Shown: positions 6,921-14,149 of the stretch, piece after piece
Position numbering within the stretch: position 1 is the stretch's first letter
Layout of the letters: each line of letters starts with the position of its first letter
Source of the DNA: a virus
IMG/VR virus record: IMGVR_UViG_3300031673_000048
Coordinates: 1-58,763 of that record
Direction: 5' to 3' (one strand)
DNA: 58,763 nt
Translations under genes and position numbers: made by a program
The notes under the pieces: model-generated
Database searches by the model: none
What the model saw: only the letters and a program-made list of their open reading frames with translations
Told to the model about the DNA's origin: nothing

Positions 6921-7585
6921 CTATTCTCCGAAAAGGTTATAGCCATTATCACTGTCATCAATTAATTTCAAACAATAATCAATTACCTTATCAATGCCAT
7001 CGTAATCGAGAGTATCAGGGACATCCGATGGTTGATGATAATACTTGTTCTGACCAGTATGTATAAACACTGTTTCACAGTTGAAGGAACTTTGGTCACT
7101 CGCCCCTGTGCCGATCATACTACCACGATAATGTCCGATCATATCAAGATTTATCATAAAATCAATTTTCTCTTTATTGTTCTTTACCCAGTATCTTGAT
7201 CCAACTAAACCCTGCTCCTCCCCGGAAAACAGAATGAAAATGATCTTGCTACCTTTACCTCGACAGGCCCTTTTTGCTAGCTCTAGGACACCTGCCACCC
7301 CGGAAGCATTATCGTCGGCTCCGGGACTCCGAGAAACGCTATCATAGTGTGCACCAATAACAATAGTTTTATTGCTACCAGGACGCACAGCGACAATATT
7401 CTCAACTGTCATACTGCCAGAAGTGAAACTCTGTACCGTTGGCTTATATCCATTATTCTTGAGATCGTTGATAATAAAATCACGAGCAGCTTCACAATTA
7501 CCAGTTGGTCGTGGTGATATAGCTAGTTTCTCAACGGTATTAATCGGAGAAAAACAAGTACCAAGAGTAGGATCAATTTAATCAT
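6921..7585 (-). pseudogene. Secreted M28-family metallopeptidase, frameshifted after the signal peptide
   Basis: ATG 7585 starts MIKLILLLVLVF, a signal peptide. The mature frame, one base off, reads SPINTVEKLAISPRPTGN, then HYDSV, PGADDNASG, FSGEEQGLVGSR, NLDMIG and a final YHQPSD, supplying all five metal ligands (H, D, E, D, H) and the catalytic Glu of M28 aminopeptidases. The shift lies at a run of five A (7550-7554); six would join signal and enzyme perfectly. Without repair, only an internal ATG at 7412 gives a protein that keeps the ligands but lacks the export signal and about 45 residues. Confidence 0.8.
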
Positions 7586-7736
7586 TATACCATACCTCAT
7601 AATCTGGAAACGTCGTATCAATACGTAGTAATGCAACAAATTGGCCATCTTCTAATGATTCCAGAAACTTTGCTACTTTACTTTGTACTAACAAGCGGTC
7701 AGCAGTTTCGCTTTCAAATGATTTTATTTTTATCAT
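7578..7736 (-). CDS. Small unknown protein, 52 aa
   Basis: MIKIKSFESETADRLLVQSK, then KVAKFLESLEDGQFVALL and a Tyr/Trp-rich end. Its stop overlaps the M28 start (ATGATTAA) and its ATG overlaps the preceding micro-gene stop, so the junctions support it. Function unknown. Confidence 0.6.
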   Translation of the reverse strand: MIKIKSFESETADRLLVQSKVAKFLESLEDGQFVALLRIDTTFPDYEVWYND

Positions 7737-7798
7737 TTTATTGCCCAAAGTAGTATAAATATTCCAACAATTATGATTAAGGTTACTAACATTACCAT
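7733..7798 (-). CDS. Transmembrane micro-protein, 21 aa
   Basis: MVMLVTLIIIVGIFILLWAI plus Lys is one complete membrane helix. ATG 7798 overlaps the upstream stop (ATGGTAA) and its TGA overlaps the downstream ATG (ATGA). Double coupling and the clean hydrophobic profile are the evidence. It could be a very small holin-like or regulatory membrane peptide; that is speculation. Confidence 0.45.
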   Translation of the reverse strand: MVMLVTLIIIVGIFILLWAIK

Positions 7799-8061
7799 TT
7801 TTTCTTTCGCCAAATGCAATAAATAATTAATACCATTATGAAAGGAATAAATAGTAACTTAACGATTATACAAATACTAAGTAACGCTGGCAAACAAAAC
7901 AAGAAGATAGGGATAGCTAAATATTTTGGATAATATTTTCCAAAGCAAAGAAGTGGTATTGAAACAAGTAAGTATAACAATATTATATTTATCATTATCT
8001 TGTTACCCAAATTAACAACGCTATTCCAGTAAGTATTATTAATGCTATTATCATGTTTCAT
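7792..8061 (-). CDS. Small membrane protein, about three helices
   Basis: 89 residues from ATG 8061 with GACGGG upstream. Hydrophobic stretches run from about residue 22 (MINIILLYLLVSIPLLCFG), through LAIPIFLFCLPALLSICIIV, to FIPFIMVLIIYCIW, ending in basic RKKKW. Unknown function. It follows another membrane protein and precedes the 21-residue micro-protein. Confidence 0.6.
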   Translation of the reverse strand: MKHDNSINNTYWNSVVNLGNKIMINIILLYLLVSIPLLCFGKYYPKYLAIPIFLFCLPALLSICIIVKLLFIPFIMVLIIYCIWRKKKW

Positions 8062-8066
8062 ACCCG

Positions 8067-8237
8067 TCAATTTTTCTTTAGTACTGAAAGTATACCCTTT
8101 ATACCAAGGATAACAATTATCAATGGCCAAAAAAGAAGAAAAGCACAAACATTTTTACTATTAAAAGTGTATTCACTATTATTTCCAATAACAAAACCAA
8201 TAGCAGCATAAGTTAAAAGGTAAGGAATGTAAATCAT
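8067..8237 (-). CDS. Small membrane protein, two helices
   Basis: 56 residues from ATG 8237 in an ATGA junction. MIYIPYLLTYAAIGFVIG and AFLLFWPLIIVILGIKGIL are predicted membrane helices separated by a polar hairpin. Unknown function; part of a run of membrane genes 7733-8237. Confidence 0.6.
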   Translation of the reverse strand: MIYIPYLLTYAAIGFVIGNNSEYTFNSKNVCAFLLFWPLIIVILGIKGILSVLKKN

Positions 8238-8479
8238 TGTTCTTTTCTTTCCAATTGATACCATTGAGTAATAGCTGACCGTAGTATAACCCAAAACTTC
8301 ACGTTACTGTCTCTTATGATTTTAGTATCAAAGTATGCCCACGATTCCACAATAATGAACTTCCTTTGTACGTCAACTAATCGACCATAGGCCGTAAAAG
8401 CTATTGGTTCATTACCATCTTCAACGTGATCGAGAAACTCTACCTCGACAATCATACCTTTCCGAAATCGTTTTCTCAT
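8234..8479 (-). CDS. Small unknown protein, 81 aa
   Basis: MRKRFRKGMIVEVEFLDHVE and following alternating strands (AYGRLVDVQRKFIIVESWAY) suggest a small SH3-like barrel. No family recognised. ATG 8479. Confidence 0.6.
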   Translation of the reverse strand: MRKRFRKGMIVEVEFLDHVEDGNEPIAFTAYGRLVDVQRKFIIVESWAYFDTKIIRDSNVKFWVILRSAITQWYQLERKEQ

Positions 8480-8481
8480 AA

Positions 8482-8628
8482 TTATTTCCTACTAAGATAC
8501 CGAAATGCTTGTGATCCAACAAACAAAACAGCACCAGCTATCGCACATTGTGGGTCAAAGTAATTTACAATTGAAGCCACAATAAAGGCATAACCCATAA
8601 GCAACATCCAAATTTGTGGTAGACTCAT
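8482..8628 (-). CDS. Small membrane protein, 48 aa
   Basis: MSLPQIWMLLMGYAFIVASI and CAIAGAVLFVGSQAF give two hydrophobic segments. The start is in ATGA with the preceding gene. Unknown function. Confidence 0.55.
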   Translation of the reverse strand: MSLPQIWMLLMGYAFIVASIVNYFDPQCAIAGAVLFVGSQAFRYLSRK

Positions 8629-8801
8629 AATTCATCATTTCCAATTGAAGTAAAATCACCATCAGTTAACTCTTCCACCGCTCTACCCAATGCTAAAATT
8701 AATTTTCTTCTTGCAGTTAACAATTCTCCTGCGTTACTTTTATATGTAGAACGATATACTTCTTGTGCTGCCTCGGCTTTATCAATAATTGAATGAAGCA
8801 T
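8625..8801 (-). CDS. Small helical protein, 58 aa
   Basis: MLHSIIDKAEAAQEVYRSTY then LLTARRKLILALGRAVEEL: predominantly amphipathic helix, with an acidic tail. AGAGGG precedes ATG 8801. Unknown function. Confidence 0.6.
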   Translation of the reverse strand: MLHSIIDKAEAAQEVYRSTYKSNAGELLTARRKLILALGRAVEELTDGDFTSIGNDEL

Positions 8802-8804
8802 TTT

Positions 8805-9005
8805 CTACCCTCTAATTTGTTTATCAATATCATAAGTGAAAACCATTTCACCACATTCTCGACAAATCGGTATAACTAAATCCTTTACAAGTAATTCTCC
8901 AAACATATAATCAATAGTTTTAGATATTACTGCTTTCTTTCCACAATGATTACATCGCCAAGGAAATGGTTCAACCTCATCTTTACCAATAAATTTAGCT
9001 ACCAA
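8805..9005 (-). CDS. Zinc-ribbon protein (YgiT-like)
   Basis: 66 residues from a TTG at 9005. WRCNHCGKKA and IPICRECGEM provide two C-x-x-C knuckles with a strand segment between, the pattern of YgiT-type zinc ribbons. A strong GGGAGG lies only three bases before the TTG, so the exact start is uncertain. Role unknown. Confidence 0.6.
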   Translation of the reverse strand: MVAKFIGKDEVEPFPWRCNHCGKKAVISKTIDYMFGELLVKDLVIPICRECGEMVFTYDIDKQIRG

Positions 9006-9225
9006 ATGCCTCCCGATCTAAAGCATGTTTAATGGAAAGAAATGTTATCAATGCGGTACAAGCAGATTTATCACCATTGACTGCTAGTACTTGACTAATA
9101 TAACTATAAAAAAGTGGTTGCTCTTCTTGAATAGCAATAATATTTTCATTTACCCAAATTTTGAGATCAATATCATTATCTGGTATTATCAACAAGTCTT
9201 CGACTAGTATTTCTGGTATTAGCAT
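8995..9225 (-). CDS. Small unknown protein, 76 aa
   Basis: MLIPEILVEDLLIIPDNDID then an Ile/Gln/Glu-rich helix and TALITFLSIKHALDREA. ATG 9225 overlaps the stop of the repaired upstream gene (ATGCTAA). No homologue recognised. Confidence 0.55.
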   Translation of the reverse strand: MLIPEILVEDLLIIPDNDIDLKIWVNENIIAIQEEQPLFYSYISQVLAVNGDKSACTALITFLSIKHALDREAFGS

Positions 9226-9435
9226 AGTTTACTTTCTACTGATAGAAACTCATTTTTTATTTCATAATGTACAACTAAATCCCCATCTTTATTACAACTG
9301 CCAATACGTTCATGCCCATCTATTGTCAAAATTCTTTTTCAGGATAAGGAACGGTTCTTTTCCTACAATAAATACTAAAAACTTTTGATCATAATTACCT
9401 TTAGCTAAATACACTCCTGGCTCAGTAATTTTCAT
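9219..9435 (-). pseudogene. Small unknown gene with a frameshift in a run of five A
   Basis: ATG 9435 (ATGA junction) reads MKITEPGVYLAKGNYDQKFL and VFIVGKEPFLILK, then stops at 9310. Removing one base from the A5/T5 run at 9335-9339 continues ILTIDGHERIGSCNKDGDLV to a stop at 9219 that overlaps the next ATG. The repaired length is about 71 residues. Unknown function; strand-rich. Confidence 0.55.
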
Positions 9436-9494
9436 CGTAGCTCCCTTATCGCAATATTATAGTAATGATCCGGCTTTTTAGTTATGACTTTCAT
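9432..9494 (-). CDS. Micro-protein, 20 aa
   Basis: MKVITKKPDHYYNIAIRELR, basic. ATG 9494 overlaps the ligase stop in ATGA and its own TGA forms ATGA with the next gene. The only evidence is this double coupling, so it may be merely a translational bridge. Confidence 0.35.
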   Translation of the reverse strand: MKVITKKPDHYYNIAIRELR

Positions 9495-10534
9495 TTTATT
9501 CTATCGAACCTCGCTTCTTTTGGAATCCCATCGTCCGATAACTCACGGTACTTGAACTCAACCACAGTTCCTTTCGGAAAAAGATGATGGCTATAATAGT
9601 CTTCTAGTCTATCACCGGGAAAAGTTTCAGCGAAAGCTTTAGTAATATCGTTTTTTATTTCCCGCTGTAAGTGTGTCAGCCCCGATAATTTTAGCTCCTT
9701 ACCATTCTCTAATCGCAGAATCAGGGCTCCGAGCTTCCCGAGAAGTTGTCCTGTCTTGCCCTCTTCCCCGGCAGTGTAACCGATAACAGTTCCATCCATT
9801 GTATTAATAGGCTTGTGCTTCAAAAGACAATGACTTCGTTCTGTTACCCAACTGCTACTGCCCCACCGCAGCATCACACCTTCACCACCATCTTTTACTG
9901 TTTGGGTTAAATGAAAACTAATTTCTTCTAATGCTCCAATATTAGTCAATGGCAATCGGTATTGAACCAACGGCTTAACAACATTATTCTTGAGATTCTT
10001 TAAGAAAATAGTCCGTAGCTCGAAATTCCAATTAGGGCTAACTAGCCTAACACCTCGGTCTAAAGCCCATTGATAAGCATTAGCTTTTACAAAGAAACTA
10101 TATTCATTCCTGATTTTAATCCCACGATGATTAAAGAAGCTAGTCGGGCTATCGAACACCTGAAAAGTAACATCTGTCCAACCATCACCAGGAGTGTTAC
10201 TGGAAACGATTGTTCTTAGTTCCTGGAATCGCCCGTTACCAATCCATAGCTCCCCATCAAGCACTACATTCGGTAGCTCATTAAGCCACCAATCCGGAGC
10301 ATGGATAACTTTACCGGCTCGGGACCATAGCCCTGTAGCAATCGGTTCGTCAACGAATCGTTTGTCTTTGACGGTATTAGCATACGGTACTTCACTGGCT
10401 GGAAGACCTCGGCTTATCCCACCATCCCATATAGCTCGGCAACCATCTAGTTTTTCAGAGAGCCACCATCCACCTACCCGATCTTTATCAGGATTGAAAG
10501 TGTGAGCTAGCATCACGTATTCAGATTTACTCAT
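9491..10534 (-). CDS. ATP-dependent DNA ligase
   Basis: 347 residues. SEKLDGCRAIWDGG is nucleotidyltransferase motif I with the adenylated Lys (K-x-D-G-x-R); LDGELW is motif III, DGGEGVMLR motif IV and LLKHKP motif V. The C-terminal 90 residues (VIGYTAGEEGKTGQLLGKLG) form the OB domain. It joins nicks during phage replication and repair. Size and motif order match compact viral ligases. The gene sits in the accessory arm rather than in the replication cluster. ATG at 10534. Confidence 0.9.
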   Translation of the reverse strand: MSKSEYVMLAHTFNPDKDRVGGWWLSEKLDGCRAIWDGGISRGLPASEVPYANTVKDKRFVDEPIATGLWSRAGKVIHAPDWWLNELPNVVLDGELWIGNGRFQELRTIVSSNTPGDGWTDVTFQVFDSPTSFFNHRGIKIRNEYSFFVKANAYQWALDRGVRLVSPNWNFELRTIFLKNLKNNVVKPLVQYRLPLTNIGALEEISFHLTQTVKDGGEGVMLRWGSSSWVTERSHCLLKHKPINTMDGTVIGYTAGEEGKTGQLLGKLGALILRLENGKELKLSGLTHLQREIKNDITKAFAETFPGDRLEDYYSHHLFPKGTVVEFKYRELSDDGIPKEARFDRIK

Positions 10535-10719
10535 AGTTCTACTGCTGCTATTAAGTGATTAGGATATATAGCTTCGATAGCCTGTATTGATGAATAGCAT
10601 TTACCTTGAAGCGTAAAAGATGCTTCTGTTTTCGCTATAATTACATATTGTTGGATAACATCCATAATTAAGTATATAATAGAACCGTATTCTACTTCTA
10701 CCTCATTAGTTGTTTTCAT
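10531..10719 (-). CDS. Small unknown protein, YSSI paralogue 1
   Basis: 62 residues from ATG 10719. MKTTNEVEVEYGSIIYLIMD ... KCYSSIQAIEAIY matches the neighbouring gene (MKT...YSSIAAIREKY), so the two are tandem duplicates. Both begin MKT and are coupled by ATGA. Unknown function. Confidence 0.6.
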   Translation of the reverse strand: MKTTNEVEVEYGSIIYLIMDVIQQYVIIAKTEASFTLQGKCYSSIQAIEAIYPNHLIAAVEL

Positions 10720-10985
10720 AACAATAAATGCCTCCCGCCTTCTACTTCTTTTACCCACTCATTTAATCGTTTTAAAGTGAAAACCATATCTCCACCATAA
10801 TCATCCACTATCAGAGAAATTTTCGCTTTACGGTATTTCTCTCGAATCGCTGCTATTGATGAGTAATAGGCGAAGTCTAATTGATCTCTTACTTCACTGA
10901 TAATGATATGCTCGCTGCCACTATCATAAATAATATAATCAATCGAGTAGGCCACTTTAACGATTTTATTATCAATTGTCTTCAT
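10716..10985 (-). CDS. Small unknown protein, YSSI paralogue 2
   Basis: 89 residues from ATG 10985 (MKTIDNKIVKVAYSIDYIIY). It shares MKT, a central strand region and YYSSIAAIREKY with paralogue 1, then adds a C-terminal extension LIVDDYGGDMVFTLKRLNEW. Unknown function. Confidence 0.6.
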   Translation of the reverse strand: MKTIDNKIVKVAYSIDYIIYDSGSEHIIISEVRDQLDFAYYSSIAAIREKYRKAKISLIVDDYGGDMVFTLKRLNEWVKEVEGGRHLLL

Positions 10986-11197
10986 CGTTGATCCTTTCCA
11001 CAAATATCGCATACACAGCTATCGGCTGCCACATGGCCGCCACAGTATTTACAAGCATAGCATAACGGCAACCCCATCTGAGCGAACTCTGGGTCTTCAC
11101 AAATATAGCAATCATCTTTATATACTGTCGGAGTGCTGGTAAAACCATCTTTCAATAAAAAGTACGCTGGGTCAAACGGGTCTAATGGCTTACTCAT
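10982..11197 (-). CDS. Cys-rich zinc-binding phage protein
   Basis: 71 residues. DDCYICEDPEFAQMGLPLCY, then CKYCGGHVAADSCVCDICG, gives at least four C-x-x-C-type pairs. The pattern CYICEDPEFAQMGLPLC is one I associate with a widespread small phage protein of unknown role. It probably binds two zinc ions. Confidence 0.7.
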   Translation of the reverse strand: MSKPLDPFDPAYFLLKDGFTSTPTVYKDDCYICEDPEFAQMGLPLCYACKYCGGHVAADSCVCDICGKDQR

Positions 11198-11474
11198 TAA
11201 TTAGCTGCTTATAATAGGTGCTATCGTAATGGGTGATTTCTTTCTCAACGATGCCGATTAACCAGGCTTCCCAGAAAGGATGCTTATCAAACCATTTGCG
11301 ATTGATGAAACTATTATCGAAATGCACTTCAATGATTTTAATATCGTTGACGATAATTTCGTCGGGTATCCCCTGATGATAGCTGCCATCCTTATAACTG
11401 CATCCCGGCTCACCTTTGTCAACAGTGAATCGAACGTCACAGAGAATGTCACAGCGGTTCAGTTCAATAATCAT
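11190..11474 (-). CDS. Small unknown protein, 94 aa
   Basis: MIIELNRCDILCDVRFTVDK, then DEIIVNDIKIIEVHFDNSF and an aromatic helix FDKHPFWEAWLIGIVEKE. It overlaps both neighbours. No family recognised. Confidence 0.6.
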   Translation of the reverse strand: MIIELNRCDILCDVRFTVDKGEPGCSYKDGSYHQGIPDEIIVNDIKIIEVHFDNSFINRKWFDKHPFWEAWLIGIVEKEITHYDSTYYKQLINE

Positions 11475-11809
11475 AGCTTAATAACTCCATAACTATTATC
11501 ATTTATTGAATAATAACACTTTTTCACCCCGCTGTTCCGCATCACCGCTATGCAATTCTTGCAAGGTCTAGCTAAAGCAAAAGTACCATTTCTCAATACT
11601 CGAACAACGTAGACTACTCCACCCCAATCCATTTTTTTACAAACTCGTGTTTCGGCATGAGCTTGTGGCTCTGGGAGTCTGTTTGGAAGATTTGGTGATT
11701 TTACTATTGTTCCGTCGCTTCTTACACCGAGGGCACCTATTCGATGTCTTCGTATTGCACTTCCCCGAATCGCTACTTCCTTAACCATCCTGAAATGTTT
11801 GCTGCTCAT
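11471..11809 (-). CDS. Cytidine/deoxycytidylate deaminase-fold protein
   Basis: 112 residues from ATG 11809. QAHAETRVCKKM carries the H-A-E zinc and proton-shuttle motif, and RPCKNCIAVMRNSGVKKCYY the P-C-x-x-C zinc motif, followed by the expected helix and strand. The short N-terminus with GALGVRSDG and GTIVKSP differs from the dCMP deaminase at 19509, so this is a second, divergent deaminase. Substrate unknown: free nucleotide, nucleic acid or a modified base. Confidence 0.7.
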   Translation of the reverse strand: MSSKHFRMVKEVAIRGSAIRRHRIGALGVRSDGTIVKSPNLPNRLPEPQAHAETRVCKKMDWGGVVYVVRVLRNGTFALARPCKNCIAVMRNSGVKKCYYSINDNSYGVIKL

Positions 11810-12146
11810 TTTCAATCTCAATATTTGCAATCCAAGACTCAAAAAGATAAGTCAAATGTTTTGGCATCATCGTGTACATAAGATACTCAGGGAGAAAATC
11901 GTCTATCTTATAGGACTCACTAAGTATTTCTTTTCCGAAAAGTGCCTCCGTCATAGGCCGTTTCCTGTTACAATCACAATTTTTTGCGGCAAATCTCAAT
12001 TTATTGCCGTAATTTGAAACCAATTCATTAAATTTGGTAGCAAAATCAATCTCTAATGCAACAACACTATTTGATTCAGCTACTACTGTTGCTTCATTGA
12101 TTTTAACATCACCCAGTTCGACGATTTCAATTCTTGTGTTTCTCAT
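11781..12146 (-). CDS. Unknown protein, 121 aa
   Basis: Starts MRNTRIEIVELGDVKINEAT. A C-x-C followed by basic residues (NCDCNRKRP) lies mid-protein; the C-terminus is acidic and overlaps the deaminase start by 29 bases. No family recognised. Confidence 0.55.
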   Translation of the reverse strand: MRNTRIEIVELGDVKINEATVVAESNSVVALEIDFATKFNELVSNYGNKLRFAAKNCDCNRKRPMTEALFGKEILSESYKIDDFLPEYLMYTMMPKHLTYLFESWIANIEIENEQQTFQDG

Positions 12147-12149
12147 TTT

Positions 12150-12257
12150 TCAATCAGGTAAAAAAGAAAGTAATTCTCTAAACGAAAGAATTGCATATTG
12201 CTTGCCATTGAAACCAGAAAATACAATACCGCCTCGACTAGCAGCATATTGTTTCAT
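12150..12257 (-). CDS. Small unknown protein, 35 aa
   Basis: MKQYAASRGGIVFSGFNGKQ then YAILSFRELLSFLPD. ATG 12257 is only two bases from AGGA and four bases from the previous stop. Plausible but weakly supported. Confidence 0.4.
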   Translation of the reverse strand: MKQYAASRGGIVFSGFNGKQYAILSFRELLSFLPD

Positions 12258-12260
12258 TTC

Positions 12261-12395
12261 CTAGCATTCAATTAATCCAAGAAACTCCATTGCTATAGCT
12301 AAAGTAGATGATTGTAAGATTTTATAACCATTAGTTAAGCCATTCACTCCAAAATGATCACTAACAACCATTTTACACAATTCAGTTTTTGCCAT
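12261..12395 (-). CDS. Small unknown protein, 44 aa
   Basis: MAKTELCKMVVSDHFGVNGL then LQSSTLAIAMEFLGLIEC. GGAGGATTAA precedes ATG 12395, the strongest ribosome site in this stretch. It is the first gene after the tRNA pair. Unknown function. Confidence 0.55.
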   Translation of the reverse strand: MAKTELCKMVVSDHFGVNGLTNGYKILQSSTLAIAMEFLGLIEC

Positions 12396-12411
12396 TTAAT
12401 CCTCCAGTTAG

Positions 12412-12494
12412 TAGCATCGGTGGGACTCGAACCCGCAAGGGCTGTGCCCGACGAATTTTAAGTCCATTGCGTATGCCAATTCCGCCACGACGCC
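12412..12494 (-). tRNA. tRNA-Leu (UAA)
   Basis: 83 bases. Acceptor GGCGTCG pairs with CGATGCT (two G-U pairs); the D arm is GCGG...; anticodon loop CTTAAAA gives UAA; a long variable arm CGGGCACAGCCCTTG marks class II; the T loop is TTCGAGT. CCA is not encoded. It decodes UUA, which should be frequent in an AT-rich phage. Confidence 0.85.
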
Positions 12495-12498
12495 ATAG

Positions 12499-12573
12499 TG
12501 ACTCCGATTGGACTCGAACCACCGGCCTCGGGCTTATAAGACTCGCGTTCTAACCAACTGAACTACCGGCGGA
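12499..12573 (-). tRNA. Degenerate tRNA, probably Ile with UAU anticodon
   Basis: The D arm GTTC...GAAC, loop CTTATAA and T loop TTCGAGT are tRNA-like, with anticodon UAU (reads AUA). The acceptor does not close normally: the 3' strand is CGGAGTC but the 5' side reads GATCCG followed by CCGG, as if one base were lost and extra bases gained. The anticodon stem has one mismatch. It is four bases from tRNA-Leu. It could be a decaying tRNA or one needing 5' editing. Confidence 0.5.
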
Positions 12574-12873
12574 TCATTCCAATTCATCTTCTGACCAAAG
12601 AATCTCTTTTTCACCTATTCTTAGACCAAGATATATCATTGGCCCAGAGTCCCAAATCGCTGCTTGAACAAACTCATCAGCACAATTACCATCTTTTAAT
12701 TGATGTCTATAAAGAGGATATCCGTTCCCAAACATTCCTTCGTAATGACCAATGATTTCCAATTCTTGAAGAAATAGTCGTTCGCAACAAGGACAAAATT
12801 GTCTTAGTATTTCATGGTTTGATAGAAAATTTAAAGCCTCCTGGCATAAACCCATCGGTTGGTCACATCGCAT
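12574..12873 (-). CDS. Unknown protein with a C-x-C-C metal motif
   Basis: 99 residues. RQFCPCCERLFLQELE suggests a zinc knuckle; the rest (GHYEGMFGNGYPLYRH, AAIWDSGPMIYLGLRIGEKE) is strand-rich. The stop abuts the tRNA pair. No family recognised. Confidence 0.55.
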   Translation of the reverse strand: MRCDQPMGLCQEALNFLSNHEILRQFCPCCERLFLQELEIIGHYEGMFGNGYPLYRHQLKDGNCADEFVQAAIWDSGPMIYLGLRIGEKEILWSEDELE

Positions 12874-12911
12874 TTTAGTTTTCTTATTCTATCGGAATCA
12901 ACTATTACTGT

Positions 12912-13061
12912 TCAAAAATCATCGTCGTCATCGTAGTCATCATCAAAATCATCATCAAAAAGACCACTATTTTCAAAACCATCATTGTAAAAATCATCAT
13001 AGAGATCATTATCGTAGTCATCGCCATCTAAATCATCCCAGTGATATTCTTTGTTAATCAT
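12912..13061 (-). CDS. Extremely acidic small protein, 49 aa
   Basis: From ATG 13061 after GGAGGAAATTG. About half the residues are Asp or Glu, with D-rich runs such as FDDDFDDDYDDDDDF at the C-terminus and aromatic residues spaced between. Such composition is typical of DNA-mimic proteins that block nucleases or DNA-binding proteins, but also of disordered linkers; the role here is inference. Confidence 0.6.
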   Translation of the reverse strand: MINKEYHWDDLDGDDYDNDLYDDFYNDGFENSGLFDDDFDDDYDDDDDF

Positions 13062-13122
13062 CAATTTCCTCCAATAGTTTAATTAGTCTATCTGCTTTAA
13101 GGTTAATATTCGTATCAGCCAC
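13054..13122 (-). CDS. Micro-protein, 22 aa
   Basis: GTG start: VADTNINLKADRLIKLLEEI then DD, a helix whose stop overlaps the acidic protein's ATG (ATGATTAA). The start is weak. Possibly only a coupling peptide. Confidence 0.35.
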   Translation of the reverse strand: MADTNINLKADRLIKLLEEIDD

Positions 13123-13419
13123 CTATCCATGTTTCTTTCTTGCTTTAGCAAACGATATTAATGAATGAAACACCTTTCTTTGTTTAGTTCCGATTTTAAC
13201 AGCAAAAACTGTATAATTATCATAGAACTCAGGATAACACGCTACACATGGTGGTATAACTAAACCTCCGCAAATCTTACACCGTCTATTCTTTAATAAC
13301 CTTTTCTTGTTTTTAAGCTTTTTCCGTTCCTCAATTCTTTCAGGCATCCATTCCAATCGCATATCTTTATAATGATAGAGCCGTAGATCACAGAATTCTG
13401 CATCACGTAATTTACCCAT
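13123..13419 (-). CDS. Basic protein with a zinc-ribbon pair
   Basis: 98 residues. A highly basic helix (MPERIEERKKLKNKKRLLKN) leads into RRCKICGGLVIPPCVACY, two C-x-x-C knuckles seven residues apart. This resembles a small nucleic-acid-binding zinc finger. Unknown function. Confidence 0.6.
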   Translation of the reverse strand: MGKLRDAEFCDLRLYHYKDMRLEWMPERIEERKKLKNKKRLLKNRRCKICGGLVIPPCVACYPEFYDNYTVFAVKIGTKQRKVFHSLISFAKARKKHG

Positions 13420-13622
13420 TAGGAATAACTTTTACCTGGATATTAGTAAATCCAAGAAATTGACAAGCACGAAGTCGTCGTAAACCATCAACTAGTACAA
13501 AAACCATTACCGAACTTAGATACCACTATCGGTTCTTCTAAACCATTGATTTTAATATCTTTGATCATGCCGTCTGAATCATGGCAAGGTCTTAATGGTG
13601 CAACCAATTTAGAAATTTTCAT
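13412..13622 (-). pseudogene. Minimal ParB-type protein, frameshifted
   Basis: ATG 13622 reads MKISKLVAPLRPCHDSDGMI, then INGLEEPIVVSKFGNG, and hits a stop. Removing one base from the five-A run at 13499-13503 restores FVLVDGLRRLRACQFLGFTN and IQVKVIPNG, ending in ATGGGTAA with the next gene. The rebuilt 69 residues form just the ParB nuclease-like fold, with the D-G-x-R-R motif in place of G-E-R-R. It would be the third ParB-like protein here. Confidence 0.6.
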
Positions 13623-13764
13623 TGATTTTTCCAATATAAACAGGCCACAAACAAGCATATACTGCTAACTTCCAAGGATTGCTGTATGGTGTAACCCAAG
13701 AGGACCAGCAGAACACACTGACAAATAAATATCCTACAATTGCTAAGGCTATAAAATTAAACAT
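13609..13764 (-). CDS. Small membrane protein, 51 aa
   Basis: MFNFIALAIVGYLFVSVFCW is a membrane helix, followed by YSNPWKLAVYACLWPVYIG. The ATG overlaps the preceding stop (ATGTTTAA). Unknown function. Confidence 0.55.
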   Translation of the reverse strand: MFNFIALAIVGYLFVSVFCWSSWVTPYSNPWKLAVYACLWPVYIGKINENF

Positions 13765-14149
13765 AGCTTTCTACCTCACAAAGAAGTGATTTGCCACTTT
13801 GACTTTGCTTCACAACTCTCAAACTTTTTACTCTAACAGTATCACCATCTAAACCGATTTTTTTAATAAGTTCTGCTCTAGCCCTAGCCATCAAAATACA
13901 TTTCCATCCGTTATGCGACTTATGCTCATCATTTTGAAGATACCATCTTGGCTTTATATCAGGTATTTCTGGGACAAAAGCCTTTCCATAAATAAACGGG
14001 GGTTTTCCGTCTTGAGTTTCAACAATCAAAACAACATCACCGTCAATTGGACGCAATATTGCTCCATTATCTGGTGGGCTATCAATGATTTGCTTGTACT
14101 TTTCTGACCACTCAGCCAAACCAACTAACACTTTTTCTAATTCACTCAC
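13757..14149 (-). CDS. Unknown protein, 130 aa
   Basis: Start taken as GTG 14149 (VSELEKVLVGLAEW) because GGAG stands eight bases upstream and the codon overlaps the sigma-like gene's stop. Contains ILRPIDGDVVLIVETQDGKP and a C-terminal strand pair VRVKSLRVVKQ. No family recognised. Confidence 0.55.
   Translation of the reverse strand: MSELEKVLVGLAEWSEKYKQIIDSPPDNGAILRPIDGDVVLIVETQDGKPPFIYGKAFVPEIPDIKPRWYLQNDEHKSHNGWKCILMARARAELIKKIGLDGDTVRVKSLRVVKQSQSGKSLLCEVESYV

Noticed and set aside
11258-11492. Alternative frames over the 94-residue gene at 11190-11474
   Set aside because: The minus-strand frame at 11190-11474 has junction overlaps on both sides; the other frames have none.
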